A stretch of DNA of 64,000 bases from NCBI RefSeq assembly GCF_011058255.1, contig NZ_JAALFH010000011.1, positions 1-64,000 on the forward strand, in the 5' to 3' direction. The first letter of the stretch is position 1; each line of letters opens with the position of its first letter. The position numbers and the translations under genes were made by a program. The notes beneath the pieces were generated by a model, which saw nothing but the letters and a program-made list of their open reading frames with translations, did no database searches and had not been told where the DNA came from. The DNA is from Thioalkalivibrio sp. XN8 (GTDB lineage Bacteria; Pseudomonadota; Gammaproteobacteria; Steroidobacterales; XN24). Positions 57,443-64,000 of this stretch are shown in pieces.

Positions 57443-58312
57443 CTAGGAGAGTCGGGCCAAAATGGCGCTGCCCAGCTCCGCCGGCGAGCGCACGGTGGTC
57501 ACGCCCGCGGCATCCAGGGCCTTGAACTTCTCGTCCGCCGTACCCTTGCCGCCCGACACGATGGCGCCGGCGTGGCCCATGCGCTTGCCCGGCGGCGCGG
57601 TGACGCCGGCGATGTAGGCCACCACGGGCTTGGTCATGCGCCGGGCGATGAACTCGGCCGCGGCCTCCTCGTCGCTGCCGCCGATCTCGCCGACCATCAG
57701 CACGCCCTCGGTGTGCTCGTCGCGCTCGAACAGCTCGAGGCAGTCGATGAAATCCATGCCCCGCACCGGGTCGCCGCCGATGCCGACGCAGGTCGACTGG
57801 CCGAGGCCATTTTTCGTGGTCTGGTACACGGCCTCGTAGGTGAGGGTGCCGGAGCGCGACACGATGCCGACCTTGCCGGGCTGGTGGATGAAGCCGGGCA
57901 TGATGCCGATCTTGGCCTCGCCCGGTGTGATGATGCCCGGGCAGTTGGGGCCGATCAGGCGGCAGTCGTAGTCCTTCAGCGCGGCCTTGACCTTCACCAT
58001 GTCGAGCACCGGGATGCCCTCGGTGATGCACACCACCAGCTTGATGCCGGCGTCGGCGGCCTCGAGGATCGCGTCCGCGGCATAGGGCGCCGGGACGTAG
58101 ATCATGCTGACGTCGGCGCCGGTCTCGTTGACGGCGTCGTGCACGGTGTTGAACACCGGCAGGCCGAGGTGGACCTCGCCGCCGCGGCCGGGGGTCACCC
58201 CGCCGACCATCCGGGTGCCGTACTCGATGCACTGCTCGGAGTGGAAAGTGCCCTGGCGGCCGGTGAAGCCCTGGCAGATGACCTTGCTGTCGCTGTTTAC
58301 GAGGATGCTCAT
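57443..58312 (-). CDS. sucD: succinyl-CoA ligase [ADP-forming] subunit alpha
   Basis: The protein has 289 residues. CoA-binding N-terminus ([23 protein letters not shown]), [22 protein letters not shown], and the phosphorylated His in [17 protein letters not shown]. With sucC it interconverts succinyl-CoA and succinate in the TCA cycle. sucC precedes it by 11 bp. No sucAB or other TCA genes are here. Confidence 0.97.
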   Translation of the reverse strand: MSILVNSDSKVICQGFTGRQGTFHSEQCIEYGTRMVGGVTPGRGGEVHLGLPVFNTVHDAVNETGADVSMIYVPAPYAADAILEAADAGIKLVVCITEGIPVLDMVKVKAALKDYDCRLIGPNCPGIITPGEAKIGIMPGFIHQPGKVGIVSRSGTLTYEAVYQTTKNGLGQSTCVGIGGDPVRGMDFIDCLELFERDEHTEGVLMVGEIGGSDEEAAAEFIARRMTKPVVAYIAGVTAPPGKRMGHAGAIVSGGKGTADEKFKALDAAGVTTVRSPAELGSAILARLS

Positions 58313-58323
58313 GTCGGGGTCCC

Positions 58324-59487
58324 TTACTGGCCGGCGGCCGCCACGGCCTTCTTGGCCGCGTCGGTCAGGTCTTCGGCGGCGATGATGTCCACGTCGCTCT
58401 GCTCGAGCAGCTCGCGCCCGCGCTCCACGTTGGTGCCCTCAAGGCGCACCACCACCGGCACCTCGACGCCCACTTCCTTGACCGCCTGGATGATGCCCTC
58501 GGCGATCAGGTCGCAGCGCACGATGCCGCCGAAGATGTTCACCAGGATGGCTTTCACGTTGGCGTTGGAGAGGATGAGCTTGAAGGCCTCGGCCACCCGC
58601 TCGGCCGTGGCGCCGCCGCCGACGTCGAGGAAGTTGGCCGGCGCGCCGCCGTGCAGCTTGATCAGGTCCATGGTGGCCATGGCCAGGCCGGCGCCGTTCA
58701 CCATGCAGGCGATCTCGCCGTCCAGGGAGACGTAGTTGAGGCCGTGCGCGGAGGCGCGGTTCTCCATCTCGTCTTCCTGCGAGGGGTCGCGCCACTCCAT
58801 CAGCCGCGACTGGCGGAACAGCGCGTTGGACTCGATGCCGATCTTGGCGTCCAGGGCATGCAGCTTGCCCTCGCCGTTGACGATCAGCGGGTTCACTTCG
58901 AGCAGCGCGCAGTCGCGCTCGACGAACAGCTGGTAGAGGCTCTGCAGCAGCTTGGTGAACTGGCCCACCTGCTCGCCGGTGAGCTCCAGCGCGAAAGCCA
59001 CCTGGCGCGCCTGGTAGGGCTGCAGCCCGGCGGCCGGGTGGACCGCGACGGTGACGATCTTTTCCGGGGTCTTGGCCGCGACTTCCTCGATGTCCATGCC
59101 GCCGGCGGCCGAGGCCATGACCACGATGCGCTCGCACGAGCGGTCCACCAGGAGGCTGAGATAGAGCTCGCGCTCGATGGAGGAGCCGGCCTCGACGTAG
59201 ACGATGTTGATCGGCAGGCCCTCGGGGCCGGTCTGGTGGGTCACCAGGCGCTCGCCCAGCATCTTCGCCGCAGCAGCGCGCACCTTGTCCGGCGTATCCA
59301 CCACCTTCACGCCGCCGGCCTTGCCGCGGCCGCCGGCGTGGACCTGGGCCTTGACCACCCAGGTGCTGCCGCCGATGTCGTCGGCCGCGCGGGCCGCGTC
59401 CTCGGCGTTGCGGGCCGGAATGCCGCGCGAAACGGGGATGCCGTACTCGGCGAAAAGCTGCTTGGCTTGGTACTCGTGGAGGTTCAT
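58324..59487 (-). CDS. sucC: succinyl-CoA ligase [ADP-forming] subunit beta
   Basis: The protein has 387 residues from ATG 59487. [19 protein letters not shown] opens the ATP-grasp domain; [19 protein letters not shown] binds nucleotide, [22 protein letters not shown] carries metal ligands, and [17 protein letters not shown] is in the C-terminal ligase domain. First gene of the sucCD operon, divergent from pilS with 104 bp between. Confidence 0.97.
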   Translation of the reverse strand: MNLHEYQAKQLFAEYGIPVSRGIPARNAEDAARAADDIGGSTWVVKAQVHAGGRGKAGGVKVVDTPDKVRAAAAKMLGERLVTHQTGPEGLPINIVYVEAGSSIERELYLSLLVDRSCERIVVMASAAGGMDIEEVAAKTPEKIVTVAVHPAAGLQPYQARQVAFALELTGEQVGQFTKLLQSLYQLFVERDCALLEVNPLIVNGEGKLHALDAKIGIESNALFRQSRLMEWRDPSQEDEMENRASAHGLNYVSLDGEIACMVNGAGLAMATMDLIKLHGGAPANFLDVGGGATAERVAEAFKLILSNANVKAILVNIFGGIVRCDLIAEGIIQAVKEVGVEVPVVVRLEGTNVERGRELLEQSDVDIIAAEDLTDAAKKAVAAAGQ

Positions 59488-59591
59488 GCCGCGGGGACTC
59501 CGGTGGGAAAGGGTTTCGGGCCGGGCCGAAAGCTGGTTATTCTCCCCCATCGGTCCGCGTCGCGCCAAGCCCGGGACAAGACAAGCACCGC

Positions 59592-61217
59592 ATGAAGCCC
59601 CGCCCCGAAGTCATGGCCCCGGAGTTCGCCTGGCGCACCCTCCGGCTGCTCAACGCCTACCGCATGCTCTATGCGGCGCTGCTGTTCGCCATGCTGATCT
59701 ACCCCACCAGCCCGCGGCTGGTGGGCGAAGCGCACCCCGAGCTGTTCCTCGCCACCGTCCTCGGCGCCTTCGTCTGGGCGGCGGTCAATGACTTTGCGGT
59801 CAACCAGCACTGGCCTTCGCTGCCGGGCCAGGCCCTGGCCCAGGGGCTGTTCGATATCGCCGCGATCTCGCTGCTGACCTGGGCCAGCGGCGGGCTCGGC
59901 AGCGGCATCGCCAACCTGCTGATCATCTCGGTCGCAGCCCTCGCGCTCATCAGCTCCCGCCTGTGGGGCCTGGCCTTCGCCGCGCTGGCGGCCCTCAGCG
60001 TGCTCGGCATCCACGTCCTCGGCCTGGCCCGGGGCGTCGCCGACGTGGGCGACAGCACGGCCTCGGGCCTGTTCGGCGGGCTGCTGATGGTCGTGGCCCT
60101 GTTCGCGTGGCCCTTCGCGCGCCGCTTCGCCGAGAGCGAGGCCCTGGCCCGCCAGCGCGGGGTGGACCTGGAGAACGTCAACCAGCTCAACGAGTACATC
60201 GTCCAGAACCTGCGCGAGAGCATCGTGGTGCTGGATGCCGACGACCGCATCCGGCTGATGAACGAGGCCGCCGCCAAGTACCTCGGCCTTACCCCGGGCT
60301 GGCGCGGCCGGCCGGTGCGGGAGGCCTCCGAACGCCTGCACCAGGCCGTCCGGCAGTGGCGCGAGCACGGCAGCAGCGACCCGCCCCCGCCGTTCACCTC
60401 GGCCGACGGCGCCACCCAGATCGCGCCGTACTTCGCGCCGATCGGCCGGCCCAAGAGCGGCGCCCTGCTGATCTTCCTCGAGGACACGGCGATCCTGTCC
60501 GAGCGCGCCCAGCAGGCCAAGCTGGCGGCGCTCGGGCGGCTCTCGGCCAGCATCGCCCACGAGATCCGCAACCCGGTCGGGGCGCTCAGCCATGCCGCCC
60601 AGCTCCTCGGCGAAGCCGACAACCTGCAGGACAGCCAGCAGCGGCTGGCGACCATCATCGAGAACAACGCCGGCCGCGTCAGCGACATCGTGGAGAACGT
60701 GCTGCAGCTGTCGCGGCGGGAGCGGCTCAACCCCCAGCGAGTGGACCTGGTCGCCTGGGCCAAGCAGTTCCTGGAGGAGTACATCGCGTCCTCGGAGCTG
60801 CCCGCGTCCGCCCTGGACCTGTCGATCAACGACGCCCCGCTCGAGGTCCGCATGGACCCGAGCCACCTCTACCAGGTGGTCGCCAACCTGTGCGACAACG
60901 CGGTGCGCTACGGCACGCCCGCCGGCGGCGAGCCGCGGGTCGAGCTCGCCATCGGCCGCCGCAGCGGCACCAACCGGCCCTTTCTCGAGGTGCGCGACCG
61001 CGGTCCCGGCATCCCGCCCGAGCTGGCCGAGCAGGTCTTCGAGCCCTTCTTCCGCGCCGGATCTGACGCCGCCCAGCGCGCCGGCGCGGGGCTCGGCCTG
61101 TTCATCTCGCGGGAGCTGTGCGAGGTCAACCGAGCGAGCCTGATGTATGAACCCCGTACCGACGGCGGCGCCATTTTTCGTATTATCTTCGCCGACCCCA
61201 AGCGCTGGAGGACCTGA
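59592..61217 (+). CDS. pilS: type IV pilus sensor histidine kinase PilS
   Basis: The protein has 541 residues. Six hydrophobic helices span about residues 25-185, a PAS domain ([27 protein letters not shown]) follows at about 205-310, then HisKA with [22 protein letters not shown] (phospho-His about 322) and HATPase_c ([26 protein letters not shown]). It senses unprocessed pilin in the membrane in Pseudomonas-type systems. It ends directly against the pilR start. Confidence 0.94.
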   Translation: MKPRPEVMAPEFAWRTLRLLNAYRMLYAALLFAMLIYPTSPRLVGEAHPELFLATVLGAFVWAAVNDFAVNQHWPSLPGQALAQGLFDIAAISLLTWASGGLGSGIANLLIISVAALALISSRLWGLAFAALAALSVLGIHVLGLARGVADVGDSTASGLFGGLLMVVALFAWPFARRFAESEALARQRGVDLENVNQLNEYIVQNLRESIVVLDADDRIRLMNEAAAKYLGLTPGWRGRPVREASERLHQAVRQWREHGSSDPPPPFTSADGATQIAPYFAPIGRPKSGALLIFLEDTAILSERAQQAKLAALGRLSASIAHEIRNPVGALSHAAQLLGEADNLQDSQQRLATIIENNAGRVSDIVENVLQLSRRERLNPQRVDLVAWAKQFLEEYIASSELPASALDLSINDAPLEVRMDPSHLYQVVANLCDNAVRYGTPAGGEPRVELAIGRRSGTNRPFLEVRDRGPGIPPELAEQVFEPFFRAGSDAAQRAGAGLGLFISRELCEVNRASLMYEPRTDGGAIFRIIFADPKRWRT

Positions 61218-62618
61218 GTGAGCCAGCCCACCGTCCTCATCGTCGACGACGAGCCGGACATCCGCGAGCTGCTCTCCATGACGCTCGAGGGCATGGACAT
61301 CCGGCCCGACACGGCCGCCGACCTGGCCGAGGCCCGGCGCAAGCTGCTGGCCGACGGGCACGATTTCTGCCTCACCGACATGCGGCTGCCCGACGGCGAC
61401 GGCCTCGAGCTGGTGCAGTGGATGCAGCGCAACGCGCCCACCGTGCCGGTGGCCGTGATCACCGCCCACGGCAACGTCGAGACCGCCGTGCGCGCCCTCA
61501 AGCTCGGCGCCTACGACTTCGTGTCGAAGCCGGTGAAGGTCAAGGACCTGCGCAAGCTGGTGGCCACGGCGCTGAAGCTGCGCAAGATGGACGAGGCCGA
61601 GCTGGTCGAGACCATTACCCACGGCGACGGCCCGCTGCTGCTCGGCAGCTCCCCGGCCATGGACCAGGTGCGGTCCATGATCGCCAAGGTCGCCCGCAGC
61701 CAGGCGCCGGTGCACATCGTCGGCGAGTCCGGCACCGGCAAGGAGCTGGTCGCCCGGCTGATCCACGAGTCCGGCGCGCGCGCCGGCCAGCCCTTCGTCC
61801 CGGTCAACTGCGGCGCCATCCCGGCCGAGCTGGTGGAGTCCGAGCTGTTCGGCCACGCCAAGGGCAGCTTCACCGGCGCTGCGGCGGACAAGGAAGGCCT
61901 GATCCGCTCCGCCGAGGGCGGCACCGTGCTGCTCGACGAGATCGCCGACCTGCCGCTGGCGACCCAGGTCAAGCTGCTGCGCGTCATCCAGGAGCGCACG
62001 GTGCGCCCCGTCGGCGACACCCGCGAGGTCCCGGTCGACGTGCGTTTTCTTTCGGCCACCCACCAGGACCTCGGCAAGCTGGTGGCCGACGGCCGCTTCC
62101 GCGAGGATTTGTATTACCGCATCAACGTCATCGAGCTGCGGGTGCCGCCGCTGCGCGAGCGCGGCGACGACGTCCTCGAGCTGGCCGATTACCTGCTGGG
62201 CCGGCTGGCTGCCCGCAACGAAGTGGCCAAGCCTGAGCTGACCCGCGAGGCCTGCCGGGTGCTGGAGAAGCATCGCTTTCCCGGCAACGTCCGTGAGCTG
62301 GAGAACACCCTGGAGCGAGCCCTGGCGCTGTGCGAGGGAGGACGCATCGAGGCCGACGACATCCAGCTGCGCGGGCCGGCTGCCGGGCCTCCCGACGCGG
62401 AAGCCGAGATCATTCCCCCGCCCGCCCGGGCCGTGCCGGCGGAGTCCTACATCAATCCTGAGGACACCAGCCTCGACATCAAGATCGAGGACATCGAGCG
62501 CGCCGCCATCGTCAAGGCGCTCGAGCAGACCCGCTACAACAAGACCCAGGCCGCCCGGCTGCTGGGGATCAGCTTCCGCGCCCTGCGCTACCGGATCAAG
62601 AAGCTCGGCATCGAGTGA
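61218..62618 (+). CDS. pilR: sigma-54-dependent response regulator PilR
   Basis: The protein has 466 residues from GTG 61218, with no gap after pilS. Receiver with acceptor Asp in LTDMRLPDGDG; AAA+ domain with Walker A GESGTGKE (about 171-178), sigma-54 contact loop GSFTGA (a GAFTGA variant) and VLLDEIADLP; Fis-type HTH at the C-terminus (NKTQAARLLGISFRALRYRIKKLG). It activates pilA from the sigma-54 promoter 138 bp downstream of its stop. Confidence 0.95.
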   Translation: MSQPTVLIVDDEPDIRELLSMTLEGMDIRPDTAADLAEARRKLLADGHDFCLTDMRLPDGDGLELVQWMQRNAPTVPVAVITAHGNVETAVRALKLGAYDFVSKPVKVKDLRKLVATALKLRKMDEAELVETITHGDGPLLLGSSPAMDQVRSMIAKVARSQAPVHIVGESGTGKELVARLIHESGARAGQPFVPVNCGAIPAELVESELFGHAKGSFTGAAADKEGLIRSAEGGTVLLDEIADLPLATQVKLLRVIQERTVRPVGDTREVPVDVRFLSATHQDLGKLVADGRFREDLYYRINVIELRVPPLRERGDDVLELADYLLGRLAARNEVAKPELTREACRVLEKHRFPGNVRELENTLERALALCEGGRIEADDIQLRGPAAGPPDAEAEIIPPPARAVPAESYINPEDTSLDIKIEDIERAAIVKALEQTRYNKTQAARLLGISFRALRYRIKKLGIE

Positions 62619-62755
62619 GCTGACCAAAACTGACGTGTCGCGTCAGTTTGTGACGCTGGAGCGCAGTTAGCGGCCGTCACGTTCTCGGCGCCATGTCCGG
62701 CCCGCCTTGCGGCATTCTCAAAGAAAACAATTGCTTGGATGAGGCTGAGCCGGGT

Positions 62756-62772
62756 TGGCACGGCGCTTGCTT
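62756..62772 (+). promoter_or_regulatory. sigma-54 promoter of pilA
   Basis: TGGCACGGCGCTTGCTT, with the -24 GG at 62757-62758 and the -12 GC at 62769-62770, exactly the required 10 bp between them, matching TGGCACG-N4-TTGCW. It lies 64-80 bp upstream of the pilA ATG. The 62619-62755 stretch above it, with inverted repeat AACTGACG/CGTCAGTT (62628-62648), is the likely PilR binding region. Confidence 0.9.
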
Positions 62773-62835
62773 ATTCTTCGGCACGTGCGGTGTATTCCGC
62801 GATCGGTTTTCTTACCACTCCAAGGGAGTATTCAA

Positions 62836-63291
62836 ATGCATAAGCAGCAGAAGGGCTTTACCCTTATCGAACTGATGATCGTGGTTGCGATTATCGGCAT
62901 TCTGGCGGCCATCGCGCTGCCGGCCTACCAGGACTACACGATCCGTTCGAAGGTTAGCGAGGGCATCTCGCTTGCTTCTGAAGCGCGTAGCGCCGTCGCC
63001 GAGACCGCATCTTCACTCGGTGGCCTCGCCAACGTGACTGCGGCCAATACCGGCTACACGTTCCCAGCCGCTGGTACGCGTTACGTTGATAGCATTGCCA
63101 TTACCGATGCTACCGGCGTGATCACCGTTACCATGGGTGGCTCTGACGGAACGGGCGCCTCTACCGAACCGGTAATCCTGTTGACTCCGACGCAGGCCAA
63201 CCCGGAAGACCCCATTACGTGGGCATGCAGCCTGAGCGCTGGCGAAGCAAAGCATGTTCCGGCCAACTGCCGTGGTGCCGCCGGTACCTAA
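62836..63291 (+). CDS. pilA: type IV major pilin PilA
   Basis: The protein has 151 residues from ATG 62836. The leader is MHKQQKG, cleaved by PilD after Gly7; mature Phe is N-methylated; Glu5 of the mature chain is present ([27 protein letters not shown]). The C-terminal disulfide loop uses Cys in [13 protein letters not shown] and HVPANCRG. The codon use is less GC-rich than nearby genes, as is often seen for pilins. Regulation by PilSR and sigma-54 is supported by the upstream promoter. Confidence 0.95.
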   Translation: MHKQQKGFTLIELMIVVAIIGILAAIALPAYQDYTIRSKVSEGISLASEARSAVAETASSLGGLANVTAANTGYTFPAAGTRYVDSIAITDATGVITVTMGGSDGTGASTEPVILLTPTQANPEDPITWACSLSAGEAKHVPANCRGAAGT

Positions 63292-63365
63292 GCCTTCGCG
63301 CTTAACTTAACGATTAGGGTTTTTAGAACAAGCACATCCGGCTTTCCTAATTCCTCTTCGTTCTA

Positions 63366-63398
63366 AGGGCACCGCCATACCGGCGGTGCCCTTTTTTA
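63366..63398 (+). terminator. intrinsic terminator after pilA
   Basis: AGGGCACCGCC (63366-63376) and GGCGGTGCCCT (63382-63392) form an 11-bp stem with loop ATACC, followed by TTTTTT. It separates pilA from pilB, so pilB needs its own promoter in 63400-63524. Confidence 0.92.
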
Positions 63399-63524
63399 TA
63401 TTGGTCGATCAGCCCGGCTTGCGTTAGACTCCGGGTGATTATGTGAACCAATCGGCAGCCGCCTGGCTCGCCCGGCGGGACACTGTTCAATCTCGCCCCC
63501 ACAGGACCCCGGCCCGACAAAAGA

Positions 63525-64000
63525 ATGGCAGCGAACGTCCAACCCCGGCTCTCCGGCCTGCCCAGGCGCCTGGTGCAGGAAGGGGTCATCAACGAATCGA
63601 TCGCGGTCGAGGCCGAGGCCGAGGCGCAGAAGACCGCCAGCGCCTCGATCGTCACCTACCTGGTGGAGAAGAACCTGGCCGACGCCCGCGACATCGCCGG
63701 CGCGGCCTGCCACGAGTTCGGCGTCCCGGTCCTGGATCTCGACGCCATCGAGATAGACCTCGACACCGCCCGCTTGATCGACGAGCGCCTGATGCAGAAG
63801 CACCGGGTGCTGCCGCTGTTCAGGCGCGGGCGCCGGGTGTTCGTCGGTGTCTCCGACCCGACCCGGCTGCAGGCCATCGACGAGATCAAGTTCGCCACCG
63901 GGATGAGCATCGAGGCCATCGTCGTCGAGGAAAACAAGCTCGACGCCGTGATCGCCCGCTTGTCCGAGGCGCTGGACACCACGCTTGACAGCCTCGGGGG
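63525..64000 (+). CDS. pilB: type IV pilus assembly ATPase PilB, N-terminal part (cut by the window edge)
   Basis: ATG at 63525 opens a frame that runs to the end of the window without a stop. The visible 158 residues (MAANVQPRLSGLPRRLVQEG, VTYLVEKNLADARDIAGAACHEFGVPVLDLDAIEID, QKHRVLPLFRRGRRVFVGVSDPTRLQAIDEIKFATGM) match the T2SSE N-terminal domain of PilB. The ATPase core is beyond the edge. Placed 233 bp after pilA on the same strand. In Pseudomonas pilA and pilB are divergent, so this layout differs. Confidence 0.88.
   Translation, partial: MAANVQPRLSGLPRRLVQEGVINESIAVEAEAEAQKTASASIVTYLVEKNLADARDIAGAACHEFGVPVLDLDAIEIDLDTARLIDERLMQKHRVLPLFRRGRRVFVGVSDPTRLQAIDEIKFATGMSIEAIVVEENKLDAVIARLSEALDTTLDSLG

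Noticed and set aside
59484-62627. A 1047-residue open frame on the minus strand across pilS and pilR
   Set aside because: It is antisense to two well-defined genes and has the His/Gln/Arg/Gly-rich composition of GC-driven shadow frames, with no motifs.

Overview
The window is a piece of a high-GC gammaproteobacterial chromosome. One counted row, 58141-58200, is 46/60 G+C. The placement rests on gene order: csrA, tRNA-Ser(GCT), tRNA-Arg(ACG), alaS, recX, recA, pncC and mutS lie together; bamD diverges from rluD-pgeF-clpB; aspS-nudB, sucCD and pilS-pilR-pilA-pilB follow. The type IV pilus genes, PlpD-like patatin, NatAB/LemA cluster and CadC-like and TPR signalling proteins fit a free-living member near Xanthomonadales, Chromatiales or Woeseiales. 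Genus and species cannot be read from the sequence.

Layout. 1-26.8 kb: a type Vd patatin transporter cut by the left edge, an aldose dehydrogenase, a FetAB-type exporter, a DadA-like oxidase, a membrane-tethered receiver protein, LemA/DUF2207/NatAB, a CDF metal transporter, pirin, a fused cytochrome-porin of the Cyc2 type with an FNR-like box upstream, CIA30, DUF1499, DJ-1/PfpI, a TPR protein and a diguanylate cyclase. 27.12-33.73 kb: an AT-richer integrated element in the tRNA-Arg(ACG) gene, bounded by 53-bp direct repeats. It carries a tyrosine integrase, a DUF4224 protein, an HUH Rep and two defence-like gene pairs (DUF5655-like + DUF3883 nuclease-like; AAA ATPase + DUF4276/TOPRIM-like). 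33.7-49.9 kb: tRNAs and the csrA-to-mutS housekeeping block, then a CNNM/CBS protein, nudB, aspS, DUF502 and FmdB. 50-59.5 kb: clpB, pgeF, rluD, bamD, nadE, hicAB, sucCD. 59.6-64 kb: pilSR, a sigma-54 promoter, pilA, and pilB cut by the right edge.

Three kinds of repeat stand out. (1) Seven palindromes built from GGGACNGTCCC-like modules sit between genes; one has become the start of nudB and one the end of pgeF. (2) Three hairpins have unrelated arms but a shared loop of about 31 nt containing GAGCG twice. (3) At both tRNA-Arg and tRNA-Ser, the last 19 bp of the tRNA gene are repeated downstream in tandem units of about 163 bp and 130 bp, resembling the 3' repeats of the E. coli tyrT locus.
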